In this document: positions 48,935 to 58,715 of the stretch, one piece after another
How positions within the stretch are numbered: position 1 is the first letter of the stretch
How the letters are laid out: every line of letters starts with the position of its first letter
NCBI GenBank assembly: GCA_000434035.1
Contig: FR893524.1
Coordinates: 62,864 to 126,863 of the forward strand
Reading direction: 5' to 3'
Length of the DNA stretch: 64,000 bases
Source: Clostridium sp. CAG:452
GTDB taxonomy: Bacteria > Bacillota > Clostridia > TANB77 > CAG-508
Made by a program: the position numbers and the translations under genes
The notes under the pieces: model-generated
The model's database searches: none
Seen by the model: only the letters and a program-made list of their open reading frames with translations
Told to the model about the DNA's origin: nothing

Positions 48935-50290
48935 ATGGATTTATTAGGACAAGAATACAATAATGCACCAAAACCCAAATCAAAAGGAAAAAAGGTAGTA
49001 TTAAATTTATTAATAGTATCTATAATACTACTTGTTGTGGTAATTGCTTTAATATACTTATTAAAAGGAAGTCAACCTAAAAAAGCAAGCTTATATGTAA
49101 ATAATGAAAGTAAAACTGTTATTTCAGGACTAATTATAAATGATGAAGCTTCAGGGAAAAAATATGTATCGTTAAAAGATGTAGCATCTTTAATAGGATA
49201 TGAATATCAAAATGGAGAATATTTACAATATGAAGAAAGTAAAACAAAAGGTTACTTGGAAAATTCAAATCAAATTATTGGATTTGAACTAGGAAAAAAT
49301 AAGATATATAAAACGGTTCCAAACACAGAAGTTGAATTTGAATATTATGAAATTAAAAATCCTATAATACAAAATAATGATAAATTATATATTGCTTTAG
49401 AGGACTTTGATACAACTTGTGATGCCGTAATAACATATTCAGATGAAAAAGATCAAACTGTTATTTGTACAACAGATTATTTGGCTGATGAGTATGAGAA
49501 AAAAGTAGTAGAACAAGGAGTTTACAAATCAGTAAATAAAGATTTCGAAAATCAAAAAGCTATAATATACAATATGCTAATTGTTGCAAAATCAGAAGAG
49601 AAAGATAATGACAATAATAATAAATATGGTGTAATAACTACATCAATGCAACAAGTTATAACTCCAAAATACAAAGAAATTAAGTATAATGAATACACAG
49701 GTAATTTTATTGTAGCAGCAAGTAATGGGAAATATGGAGTTATTTCAAAAGATGGACAAGAAGTTATTGTAGAAGTAAAATATGACTCAGTAAGAATTGT
49801 AAATTATGATCCATTAATGTATGAAGTAAAACTAAATAATAAATATGGAATAATTAATAAAGAAGGAAAAGTAATTGCAAATACTGAATATGATAAATTA
49901 GGATATGCTGGAGATAAAACAAAAGAACAAAATGCAGTCTTGATTATCAAAAATGTTTATGACAATAAAGATGGAATTGTGGTTTGCAAAAATAATAAAT
50001 ATGGAATATTGGATATAGAAACAGGTAGAGAAATAACTCCTGTAGAAAGTGAAATAACAAAAATTTATTCAAAAACAGATAATATAGGTAAAAAAGAATA
50101 CTATGTAGAGCTTTCAAATCAAGAGGTATTATTATCAAAATATGTAGAATATGTAAATACAATATCAGTAAATATTCCAAAAGAGAATCAACAAACAACA
50201 AATAATATGGAACAAAACCAACAAAGTAATGAATCGGAAGAACAAACAAGTACTCCAGAACAACAAAATGATGGGCAACCAAATGAATAA
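48935..50290 (+). CDS. Membrane-anchored WG-repeat protein
   Basis: 451 residues. One N-terminal membrane helix (about 22-45, VVLNLLIVSIILLVVVIAL) is followed by a domain like copper-amine-oxidase-type N-domains (about 55-180). Then come WG-type repeats KYGVITTSMQQVITPKYKE, KYGVISKDGQEV, KYGIINKEGKVI and KYGILDIETGREI. The C-terminus is Gln/Asn-rich and disordered. Probably a cell-surface protein; binding partner unknown. It follows tgt by 12 bases. Confidence 0.8.
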   Translation: MDLLGQEYNNAPKPKSKGKKVVLNLLIVSIILLVVVIALIYLLKGSQPKKASLYVNNESKTVISGLIINDEASGKKYVSLKDVASLIGYEYQNGEYLQYEESKTKGYLENSNQIIGFELGKNKIYKTVPNTEVEFEYYEIKNPIIQNNDKLYIALEDFDTTCDAVITYSDEKDQTVICTTDYLADEYEKKVVEQGVYKSVNKDFENQKAIIYNMLIVAKSEEKDNDNNNKYGVITTSMQQVITPKYKEIKYNEYTGNFIVAASNGKYGVISKDGQEVIVEVKYDSVRIVNYDPLMYEVKLNNKYGIINKEGKVIANTEYDKLGYAGDKTKEQNAVLIIKNVYDNKDGIVVCKNNKYGILDIETGREITPVESEITKIYSKTDNIGKKEYYVELSNQEVLLSKYVEYVNTISVNIPKENQQTTNNMEQNQQSNESEEQTSTPEQQNDGQPNE

Positions 50291-50307
50291 AGAAAATAAG
50301 TAAATAA

Positions 50308-50341
50308 AGAAGCTGTACATTTAATGTGCAGCTTCTTTTTG
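50308..50341 (+). terminator. Terminator after the WG-repeat gene
   Basis: AAGAAGCTGTACA/TGTGCAGCTTCTT stem (one G-T pair), then TTTTTG. Confidence 0.85.
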
Positions 50342-50346
50342 TTACG

Positions 50347-50730
50347 TTACATGTTTTGTTCGCCAGGGATAAAGTAGTCGATAACACCGTAAATTAATGC
50401 ACCAATTATTGCAGCAACCCACGAAATAGAGTAACCTGCAACAAAATACTGAGTTACGTAAAGAACAACAACAGATAGAACAAAACCTACAAAACCTTTT
50501 CCAAATGGACTAGCATGAAGACCAGTAAATTTAATAATTAAATAATCCAATACAGTAAGAACAACAGCTGCAATTGCTAAAGACCAAATATTATTAATTT
50601 GGAATCCAGGTGTAAAAAATGCTGTGATTGCAAGAATAATAGCAGCAGCAATTAAACGTCCAACAATTTGCCAGGCTGTATTTGTACCATTTGAAGTTTG
50701 TGCATTCACATTATTGTCATTTCCTGCCAT
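50347..50730 (-). CDS. Small membrane protein of the phage-holin-4_2 type
   Basis: 127 residues with a polar N-terminus (about 1-18) and four hydrophobic helices, including WQIVGRLIAAAIILAITAFF, FVGFVLSVVVLYV and WVAAIIGALIYGVIDYF. The pattern fits the phage holin family IV/COG1950 membrane proteins, which are usually chromosomal rather than phage genes. No phage genes are nearby. AGGAGG precedes the ATG. Convergent with the WG-repeat gene. Confidence 0.7.
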   Translation of the reverse strand: MAGNDNNVNAQTSNGTNTAWQIVGRLIAAAIILAITAFFTPGFQINNIWSLAIAAVVLTVLDYLIIKFTGLHASPFGKGFVGFVLSVVVLYVTQYFVAGYSISWVAAIIGALIYGVIDYFIPGEQNM

Positions 50731-50891
50731 TTAAAAAACCTCCTAACTTAAATATATATATTTAATCTTGTTTGGTTTCCAAGAGTTCATTTAATATTAT
50801 TTGCATAAAAAAAATTAATATACAAAAAAACGAATATAAGAATATTTTTTGCAAAAATTGTTAAAAATATTCTTAACAAAAATAATTAAAT

Positions 50892-51002
50892 AAAGTGTAA
50901 TTTGTGTGAGGGGGAATTCTAGGGACTGTCCCTTAAAATCACCAAACCTGGGGATTTTGGGGACTGTCCTGAATTCATCCGGAACTAAACAAATTACAAT
51001 TT
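50892..51002 (+). repeat. Family B MITE-like repeat, copy B (complete)
   Basis: Left end AAAGTGTAATTTGTGTGAGG, core as in copy A, right end ATCCGGAACTAAACAAATTACAATTT. The two ends are inverted repeats of each other (TGTAATTTGT/ACAAATTACA). About 110 bp and non-coding. Confidence 0.88.
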
Positions 51003-51037
51003 ATTCAATTAAAATTTAAAAAAAGAAAGGAATCCAA

Positions 51038-51715
51038 ATGATAAATATTTTTGTAAGAGTATTAATAATTTACATATTAGTCTTAATAGTAATGAGATTA
51101 ATGGGAAAAAGAGAGTTAGGACAAATGCAGCCATTTGAACTAGTAATAGCAATAATGATAGCAGACTTAGCATCAGTACCAATGGCAGATACAGGAATAC
51201 CGATAACAAATGGAATAATTCCAATTCTTGCGCTATTGTTAGTGCAATTAGTAATATCAATTATAAATCTAAAAAGTATAAATGGAAGAAAAATAATTTG
51301 TGGAAAGCCATCAATATTAGTATATAGAGGCAAAATAGATGAAAAAGTAATGAAAAAGGAAAAATTTACTGTTAATGAATTACAAGAAAGATTAAGACAA
51401 AATAATATTTTTAACATAGGAGATGTAGAATATGCAATATTAGAAACAAGTGGTCAGGTCACAGTAATACAAAAACCAGTAAAAAGAAATACTATACCAG
51501 AAGATTTTGGAATATTGCCAGAATATGAAGGAATACCTTATGACTTAGTAGTAGATGGCAAAGTAATGCATGAAAATTTAAAAGCAATAGGAAGGGATTA
51601 CAATTGGTTAAAAAAGCAAGTAGAAAAATTTAAAATAAAGCCAGAACAGGCACTAATTGTAACATTTGATGGAAAAGGACAGATATTTTGCCAAGCAAAA
51701 GAGGAGAAAAAATGA
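51038..51715 (+). CDS. DUF421 (YetF-type) membrane protein
   Basis: 225 residues. Three N-terminal membrane helices contain RLMGKRELGQMQPFELVIAI, the family signature, then GKPSILVYRGKIDEKVM and the soluble YetF domain with NIFNIGDVEYAILETSG. YetF-type proteins are common in spore formers and some are linked to sporulation; the molecular role is unclear. Its stop overlaps the next start (ATGA). Confidence 0.9.
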   Translation: MINIFVRVLIIYILVLIVMRLMGKRELGQMQPFELVIAIMIADLASVPMADTGIPITNGIIPILALLLVQLVISIINLKSINGRKIICGKPSILVYRGKIDEKVMKKEKFTVNELQERLRQNNIFNIGDVEYAILETSGQVTVIQKPVKRNTIPEDFGILPEYEGIPYDLVVDGKVMHENLKAIGRDYNWLKKQVEKFKIKPEQALIVTFDGKGQIFCQAKEEKK

Positions 51716-52098
51716 AAGAAATAATAATTATTATAAGCATTTTAATCATAATATTTACAGGCTCAATAGTTACACAGAAGTATTTAGGCAGAACAAGCGA
51801 CTTGCTTGTAGATGATTTAGAAGATATAAAAAAAGATTTAGAAAAAAACAATTTGGATAGTGAAAAATTAGCCAAAAAATCGGAAGATATGTATAAAAAA
51901 TGGGAAGAAATAAATGCCAAATGGTCAATAATAATTTTACATGATGAAATAGATTTAATAGAAACATCACTAACAAAAATGAAAGCAGAAATAAAATCCG
52001 GAGAAATAAAAGATGTTATGGCAGAATTAGATACATCAATATTTTTGATAAACCATATAAAAGAAAAAGAGAAAACAAGTTTAAAAAATATATTTTAG
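51712..52098 (+). CDS. DUF4363 family protein
   Basis: 128 residues from the ATG at 51712, chosen because GAGGAG lies just upstream and the start overlaps the DUF421 stop by ATGA. One N-terminal membrane helix (about 3-20) precedes a helical domain (KWEEINAKWSIIILHDEIDL, AELDTSIFLINHIKEKEK) typical of DUF4363. Usually encoded beside DUF421 genes, as here. Function unknown. Confidence 0.85.
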   Translation: MKEIIIIISILIIIFTGSIVTQKYLGRTSDLLVDDLEDIKKDLEKNNLDSEKLAKKSEDMYKKWEEINAKWSIIILHDEIDLIETSLTKMKAEIKSGEIKDVMAELDTSIFLINHIKEKEKTSLKNIF

Positions 52099-52162
52099 AA
52101 GTAATAAAGTAACCAAAACAAAAACAAAAGCATATAATACCTTAAAATGGAGAGGGTGTTAT

Positions 52163-52516
52163 ATGCTTGATTTTATTTTAAATGGTATTGTTTGGGTGTT
52201 GGCACTGTATGGATTTATAGAAATTGTAAAAACAATATATTATGCGTGTGTATACAGTAAAATAAAAACAGAGGGAATTTATTTTATAATAGCAGTAAAA
52301 AATCAAGAGGAACAAATAGAAGGATTTATGCGTTCAATTCTTTTTAGAGTATTATATGGAAAAGAAGAAAATATAAATGATATAATAATATCTGATTTAG
52401 GCTCTACAGATAATACGAAAGAAATATTAGAAAAATTGCAAGAGGACTATAAATTTATTAATTTACTAGACTGGAAAACTTGCAAAGATTTAATTGACAA
52501 TGTAAACGAAAAATAA
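52163..52516 (+). CDS. Small membrane protein with a GT2-like fragment
   Basis: 117 residues. A hydrophobic N-terminus (about 2-30) is followed by YFIIAVKNQEEQIEGFMRSI and IIISDLGSTDNTKEILEKL, which resembles the start of a family 2 glycosyltransferase (the D-x-S-x-D-x-T element). The catalytic remainder is absent, so activity is unlikely. No frameshift relic is visible downstream. It is spaced like a member of the DUF421/DUF4363 group. Confidence 0.55.
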   Translation: MLDFILNGIVWVLALYGFIEIVKTIYYACVYSKIKTEGIYFIIAVKNQEEQIEGFMRSILFRVLYGKEENINDIIISDLGSTDNTKEILEKLQEDYKFINLLDWKTCKDLIDNVNEK

Positions 52517-52581
52517 TTTACATAGATAAAGATTTGTGATATAAAATAATAAGAAGTTTGTTAAAACAAGGAGCAGTAGAC

Positions 52582-54784
52582 TTGGAAATTAAAGGACAAA
52601 TATCAGAAATTATATATCAAAATGAAATAAACAGTTATACAATAGCTGAATTTGAAACAGAGGAAGAATTAACTGTAATTGTAGGCTACCTACCTTTTAT
52701 AAATAAAGGAGATAGCCTTAAATTAGTTGGAAATTTTATAAATCACCCGGACTATGGAAGACAATTTAAGATCCAGACATTTGAAAAAATTATGCCAGAG
52801 ACGTTGGAAGCATTAGAGAAGTACTTATCTGGCGGGATTATAAAAGGAGTTGGACCTGCAACAGCAAAAAGAATAGTAGATAAATTTGGAGAAGAAACAA
52901 TACCTGTTTTGAAGTTTGAACCAGAAAGATTGGCACACATAAGGGGAATAAGCTTAAATAAAGCTCAAGAAATATCAGATGAGTTTAATGAAAAATGGGA
53001 TTTATGGCAAATTGTAGGCTTTTTAGAGAGATTTGGAATAACAGGACAAAACTGTAAAAAGGTTTATGAAAAGTTAGGGCAAGATGCAATTCCAAAGATA
53101 GAAAAAAATCCATATATACTATTAGATATAACTTATGGAGTGGATTTTAAAAAAATAGATAAAATGGCAATGGATTTAGGAATAGACAAGCAGAGTACAA
53201 GCAGAATATCAAGTGCTATAAAATATAGCCTAATTTTAGCCGGAAACAATGGAAATAGTGCTGTGCTATATGACAATTTGATTAATTATGTATCTAATTT
53301 ATTAGGAATAGAACCAGAAATAATAGAAGATGAAATAATAAACTTAAAAGCAAAACAAGAGATATTCTTAGAAGAATATGAGGACAAAGAATGGGTATAT
53401 TTAGATACTTTCTATACAGCAGAACAGAATATAGCTGAAAAATTAATTGGACTTGATAATGCAAAAAATATTAAACATATAAAGAATTTTAAAACAGAAC
53501 TAGAAAAAACTGAAAAAGATGAAGAAATTATTCTATCAGAAGAACAGAAAGAAGCAATAAAAGCAGTAAATGAAAACAATGTATGTGTAATTACTGGTGG
53601 GCCTGGTACTGGTAAAACAACAATTATTAAATCTATAATAAAATTATATGAAGCAAGAAAAATGAAGGTCGTTTTATGTGCTCCAACAGGAAGAGCAGCA
53701 AAAAGAATGCAAGAACAAACAGGCAAAGAAGCAACAACAATACATAGATTATTAGAAATTAGAAAGTTAGATGATGAGAACTTTATAAGTTTAGATTATC
53801 CAATAACGCCAATAGATGCTGATGTGGTAATAATAGATGAAATGTCTATGGTGGATATGTTTTTAATGAATCACATATTAAAAGCAATATATTTAGGAAC
53901 AAAATTAGTTTTAGTTGGAGATATTGACCAATTACCATCAGTAGGGCCTGGAAATGTTTTACAAGATATAATAGAATCAAATGCAATTACAACAATAGAG
54001 CTAAATAAAATTTTTAGACAAGCTGCAAAGAGCAAGATAATAACAAATGCACATAGAGTAAATAGTGGAGAGACATTTATTGGAGTGGAAGAAAAAGACA
54101 AATTAGAAGATTTCTTTTACATAAACGAAATGTCACAAGAAAAAATGCTTCAAGATGTGATATCACTTTGTACAGGTAGACTAAAGAAGTATGGCGACTA
54201 TGACTTTTTTAAAAACATACAAGTTTTAACACCAACCAAAAAAGGAATGCTTGGAACAAAAGAATTAAATAAACAATTGCAAAATGCATTAAATCCAAAA
54301 TCTACTATAGAAAAACAAAATGGAGATAGAGTTTTTAGAATTGGCGATAGAGTAATGCAAGTTAAGAATAATTATGATATTTATTGGGAGAAAAAAACAA
54401 ATAGTACATTAGAAGCTGGTAGTGGCATATTTAATGGAGAGTTAGGTATAATTACAGAAATTGATGAAGTAAACAAACAAATAGAAGTCTGCTTTGATGA
54501 TGAAAAAGTTGCGTGGTATGATTTTACAAATTTAGATGAGCTAGAACATAGCTATAGTATAACAATACATAAATCTCAACGGAAGTGAATTTGATGTAGT
54601 AATAATGTGTGTACCACAATCAGCACCAATGCTACTTACAAGAAACTTGTTATATACAGGAATAACAAGAGCAAAAAAACTTTTAATAGTAATTAGCAAT
54701 AAAAATATAATAGAATTTATGATACAAAATACAGACATAAAAAAGAGAAATACAGGATTAAAATATAAGTTAAGCAAATTGTAA
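52582..54784 (+). CDS. recD2: RecD2-type ATP-dependent DNA helicase, read through one CGGA site
   Basis: A TTG start at 52582 has AAGGAG 8 bases upstream and gives the family N-terminus EIKGQISEIIYQNE; the TTG at 52558 lacks a site. Domains: N-terminal OB-like and HhH regions (IIKGVGPATAKRIVDKFG), then Walker A GGPGTGKTTIIKS (about 344), IIDEMSMVDMFL, GDIDQLPSVGPGNVL and SYSITIHKSQ. CGG follows at 54580. Skipping the C gives HKSQGSEFDVVIMCVPQSAP and NLLYTGITRAKKLLIV, the last helicase motifs, ending at 54784 (733 residues). RecD2 acts in replication and repair of damaged DNA. Its last codons and stop lie within a family B repeat end. Confidence 0.94.
54580..54583 (+). other. CGGA +1 frameshift site in recD2 (Gly667)
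   Basis: Context CAA-CGGA-AGT, giving KSQGSEFDVV. The zero frame stops at 54586-54588, almost at once. Confidence 0.94.
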
Positions 54785-54885
54785 TTTGTTTAGTTCCGGA
54801 TGAATTCAGGACAGTCCCCAAAATCCCCAGGTTTGGTGATTTTGAGGGACAGTCCCTAGAATTCCCCTCACACAAATTACAATTT
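54776..54885 (-). repeat. Family B MITE-like repeat, copy C (complete, inverted)
   Basis: Reverse orientation to copies A and B: AAATTGTAATTTGTTTAGTTCC ... GAATTCCCCTCACACAAATTACAATTT (given as two parts). It overlaps the last three codons of recD2, supplying Leu and the stop. Confidence 0.88.
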
Positions 54886-54922
54886 TCATGTTTAATTAAA
54901 ACAAATTAAAAAGGAGTTTTTA

Positions 54923-56971
54923 ATGTTAGATTTAAATAAAGATGTTAAATACATAAAAGGCGTAGGGCCTGCAAGAGCAGAACTTTTAAACAGTATAGGC
55001 ATATTTAATTTATATGATTTAATTACATATTTTCCAAGAGACTACGAAGATAGAGGAAAAGAAAAGAATATCGCAGAGTTAGAAGATGGGGAAGAGGCAT
55101 TAATAAAAGCAATATGCGTTTCTAATCTTATGGAAAAAAGAATAAGAAAAAATATGGTAATCTATAAACTTACAGTAAGAGATGAAACCGGACTTTGCCA
55201 AATTACTTGGTTTAACCAAAGATATTTAAAAAACAAATTTAAACTTCGGAGAAACATATAACTTTTTTGGAAAAGTACAGAAAAGAATTGGATTTGTAGA
55301 AATGAATTCGCCTGTGTTCGAAGAAGAAAATAAAAACAAAAATACAGGAAAAATAATTCCATTGTATCCTCTTACATATAATTTATCTCAAAATGTTATA
55401 AGGCAAATAATAGAAAATGGTTTGAGAGAATTAAATGACGGTTTGGATGAAACTTTACCTCAATATTTAACAGAGGAATATAATTTAGATGATATAAATA
55501 AGGCTATAAATGATATACATTTTCCAAAAGATTTTGGAGAATATAATAAGGCTAGAAAAAGATTAGTATTTGAAGAATTACTTATTATGCAACTTGCACT
55601 TTTAAATTTAAAGACAAAATATACAGTAAATTCAAAGGGAATCGAGTTTGATGAAAATATTAAAATGCAAGATGCAATAGAGAAACTTCCTTTTAAACTT
55701 ACAAATGCACAGATAAAAGTACTAGAAGAAATTAATAAAGATATGGAAAGTTCAAAGCCAATGAATAGACTTTTGCAAGGAGATGTTGGATCACGGAAAA
55801 ACTGCTGTATCTATAATTGCTGCATACAAAGCTGTTAAATCTGGTTATCAAGTAGCAGTAATGGCACCTACTGCAATTTTGAGTAAACAACATTTAAAAA
55901 ATTTTGAAGAGATTCTTTCAAATTTTAATATTAAATGTGAATTATTAGTAAGTGGCATTTCTAAAAAACAAAAAGAAGATATTTTAAAAAGACTATCAAA
56001 TGGTGAAATTGATGTATTAATTGGTACACATAGTTTACTAGAAGAAAATGTCGTATTTAAAAATTTAGGACTTGTTGTAACAGACGAACAACATAGATTT
56101 GGAGTAAGACAAAGAAGCACGCTAAACAGCAAAGGAGAAAATCCAGATGTACTGGTAATGACAGCTACTCCAATTCCAAGAACTTTGGCATTAATACTAT
56201 ATGGCGACCTAGATATTTCTATAATAGATGAACTTCCTCCAAACAGAAAGAAAATAGATACATTTGCAGTAAGTAAAGGAATGGAAGATAGAGTAAATGG
56301 ATTTATAAAAAAGCAATTAGATGAAGGAAGACAATGTTACATTGTGTGTCCATTAGTTGAAGAATCAGAGGAAATAGATGCAAAGGCAGTTTTAGATGTA
56401 TATAAAAAATATAAAGAAGTGTTTTCTAATTATAGAGTTGAATATATTCATGGTAAATTAAAACCTAAAGAAAAAGACCAAATTATGCAAGAATTCAAAG
56501 ATGGAAAAATAGATATTCTAATTTCTACAACAGTAATAGAAGTTGGTGTAGATGTTCCTAATAGTAATATGATGGTAATAGAAAATGCAGAAAGATTTGG
56601 ACTAGCAACACTTCATCAGTTACGTGGAAGAGTAGGACGTGGAGAATATAAATCATATTGCATTTTAAAATATGAGGGCAAACGGAAAAAATACAAAAGA
56701 GAGAATGAAAATAATGTGTCAAACAAACAATGGATTTGTTATTTCTGAAAAAGACTTAGAATTAAGAGGTTCTGGTGAATTCTTTGGAACAAAACAACAT
56801 GGATTACCAGAATTTAAAATAGCAAACTTATTTGAAGATATCGAAATATTAAAAAAAGTACAAGATGTAGCAATAAAAATTATGAATGATGATCCAAATT
56901 TAACAAAAGAAAAGAATTTAGAGCTGAAGAAACAAATAGAAAATAAATTTAAGGATAGAATAGAAATATAA
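54923..56971 (+). CDS. recG: ATP-dependent DNA helicase RecG, read through three CGGA sites
   Basis: It remodels stalled replication forks and Holliday junctions. Four frame segments join at 55247, 55794 and 56683. The wedge-domain start is YIKGVGPARAELLNSIGI. Site 1 gives FKLGETYNFFGKVQKR. Site 2 gives LLQGDVGSGKTAVSIIAA, so the shift decodes a glycine of the Walker A loop. Then come VVTDEQHRFGVRQRS, MTATPIPRTLAL, HGKLKPKEKD, STTVIEVGVDVPN and LHQLRGRVGRGE. Site 3 gives YEGKGKNTKERMKIMCQTN, then SEKDLELRGSGEFFGTKQHG. The 681-residue product is standard and lesion-free apart from the three C residues. Three sites is the joint maximum per gene. Confidence 0.96.
55247..55250 (+). other. CGGA +1 frameshift site 1 in recG (Gly109)
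   Basis: Context CTT-CGGA-GAA, giving KFKLGETYNF. Confidence 0.93.
55794..55797 (+). other. CGGA +1 frameshift site 2 in recG, in the Walker A loop (Gly291)
   Basis: Context TCA-CGGA-AAA, giving GDVGSGKTAV. This Gly is invariant in P-loop helicases. Confidence 0.96.
56683..56686 (+). other. CGGA +1 frameshift site 3 in recG (Gly587)
   Basis: Context AAA-CGGA-AAA, giving EGKGKNTKERMKIM. This position is in a less conserved loop, so the local alignment is the least exact of the three. Confidence 0.88.
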
Positions 56972-57036
56972 ATTACAATTTGCAAGGCGTATAAAATCAC
57001 TTTTTTTACTAAAAATAGTAAAAGAGGTGGTTTTTT

Positions 57037-57970
57037 ATGTTTAATTTTAATACTGATTTAGCTGATGAAAGAAGAGATATTTTTAGAAAAGCTAATAATT
57101 TAGAAGAAATTCCTGGAATAGAAACAGAAACAATTGAAGAAGACCAAAATATAAAAACAAATAGAGTAAAAATTATAGATAATCAAGGAGCCCAAGCAAT
57201 TGGAAAACCAATGGGAACATATGTTACCATTGATATAAAAAATTTGAAAATTGCAGAAGATGCGGAGATACAAAAGGCTTCTGAAATTGTTACAAAAGAA
57301 TTAAAAGAACTAATTAATAAACATGCAGATAAAGAAGGAGATATTTTGGTAGTTGGACTTGGAAATGTATATGTAACGCCAGACTCCTTAGGACCAAAAG
57401 TAGTAAATGAAATTGATATTACAAGACATTTATTAAAATATGCTCCACAATATTTGGAAGAAGGCACAAGGCCTGTTAGTGCGATAGCTCCAGGAGTTTT
57501 ACGGTACAACAGGAATAGAGACAATGGAGGTAATAAAAGGCATAGTAGATAATATAAAACCAAAACTTATAATTGTAATAGACAGTTTAGCATCAAAAAG
57601 TATTGAAAGAATAAGTAGTACAGTACAATTATCAGATACGGGAATTGTTCCTGGAGCAGGAGTAGGAAATGCGAGAAATGAAATAAGTCAAGTTACGCTA
57701 GGAATTCCTGTAATTGCAATAGGAGTACCAATGGTAGTTGAAGCGGCAACAATTGCAGCAGACAGTATAGACGTGTTTATAGAAAAACTACAAAACGAAG
57801 GAGAATCAAATGACTATTTGAACAAATTAAAAGATGAAGATAAATATGGAATAATAAAAGAGGCTCTTATTCCAAAAGAATTTAATCTAATTGTTACACC
57901 AAAAGAGATTGATGAACTTATTGAAAATATGAAAGATGTAGTTGCAAGAGGAATAAACTTTGCACTATAG
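57037..57970 (+). CDS. gpr: Germination protease Gpr, read through one CGGT site
   Basis: Gpr (peptidase family A25) is made in the forespore and degrades SASPs at germination. The first frame gives NTDLADERRDIF, VTIDIKN, VVGLGNVYVTPDSLGPKVV and PVSAIAPGVL, then CGG at 57502. Skipping the C gives GVLGTTGIETMEVIKGIVDN, IVIDSLASKSIERISSTVQL, SDTGIVPGAGVGNARNEIS and VIAIGVPMVVEAAT, ending at 57970. The 310 residues are a little shorter than the Bacillus zymogen, mainly at the ends. A shift failure would remove the whole C-terminal half. It follows recG by 65 bases with an AGAGGTGG site. Confidence 0.94.
57502..57505 (+). other. CGGT +1 frameshift site in gpr (Gly156)
   Basis: Context TTA-CGGT-ACA, giving APGVLGTTGIET. 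The only CGGT among the 17 sites. The zero frame runs 15 more codons. Confidence 0.94.
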
Positions 57971-57971
57971 T

Positions 57972-58646
57972 TTATTTCAAAATTAAATGAATTCCATATA
58001 ATAAAATTAAGTGAATAGGATAAAATAAATATAGCAAATACTTTGTATCTTTGCCTTTTTTGCCATTGTATGTAGCAAAGAATAAACTAGGAATTATTGT
58101 GCCAATAAATAAGTACAAATATTCTTTTGGAAAGACACCATATTTAATGCATGGAATACAATATTTTATCAATGTGGCAAATATAAAGAATATACAAGAG
58201 TTAAAAATATTGTTTTTAAAAATATAAAAAATCAATATAATTGCAACTCCATAGGCTCCATAGTCACAATTAGAAAATTGTGCAATAAGGGCAAGCAATA
58301 TACCTGAAAGAATTCCTATAAATTTATATTTACATTTATCATATATGTATATGCTTAAAAGACCAAGTAGCAAAGTAAAGAATATATTTAAATAAAAGGT
58401 ATCAGAAATAATTGAGTGGAATAACATAAAGGGAATTTGCGAGATAACAGCAAACAAAAATAATCTTAAAAAATATTTTTTAAGATTTTTTGTATGAATA
58501 TAACCTTCTGATATTTGAAAAGCAAATATAGGGAAGGAAATGCGACCAATATAATTTAGATATGAGAATTTTCCAAATATGGTATAACCTAAGTGATCTA
58601 TAAACATTGTAATTACTGCAATTATTTTTAAAACAAAAGAACTCAT
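57972..58646 (-). CDS. TraX family membrane protein
   Basis: 224 residues with six or seven membrane helices. The family N-terminus FVLKIIAVITMFIDHLGY and GRISFPIFAFQISEGYIHTK are typical of TraX. TraX acetylates F-pilin in plasmids, but chromosomal members in Firmicutes are probably acyltransferase-like with unknown substrates. Its stop is one base from that of gpr, on the opposite strand. Confidence 0.88.
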   Translation of the reverse strand: MSSFVLKIIAVITMFIDHLGYTIFGKFSYLNYIGRISFPIFAFQISEGYIHTKNLKKYFLRLFLFAVISQIPFMLFHSIISDTFYLNIFFTLLLGLLSIYIYDKCKYKFIGILSGILLALIAQFSNCDYGAYGVAIILIFYIFKNNIFNSCIFFIFATLIKYCIPCIKYGVFPKEYLYLFIGTIIPSLFFATYNGKKGKDTKYLLYLFYPIHLILLYGIHLILK

Positions 58647-58715
58647 TAAAATACCTCGTGCGTTTTTGTTTTAATTTATATCACATTAAATATAATATTG
58701 CAAATTACAATTTAT

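Noticed and set aside
50347..50730. Prophage remnant because of the holin-like gene
   Set aside because: No other phage genes are nearby. This family is usually a chromosomal membrane protein.
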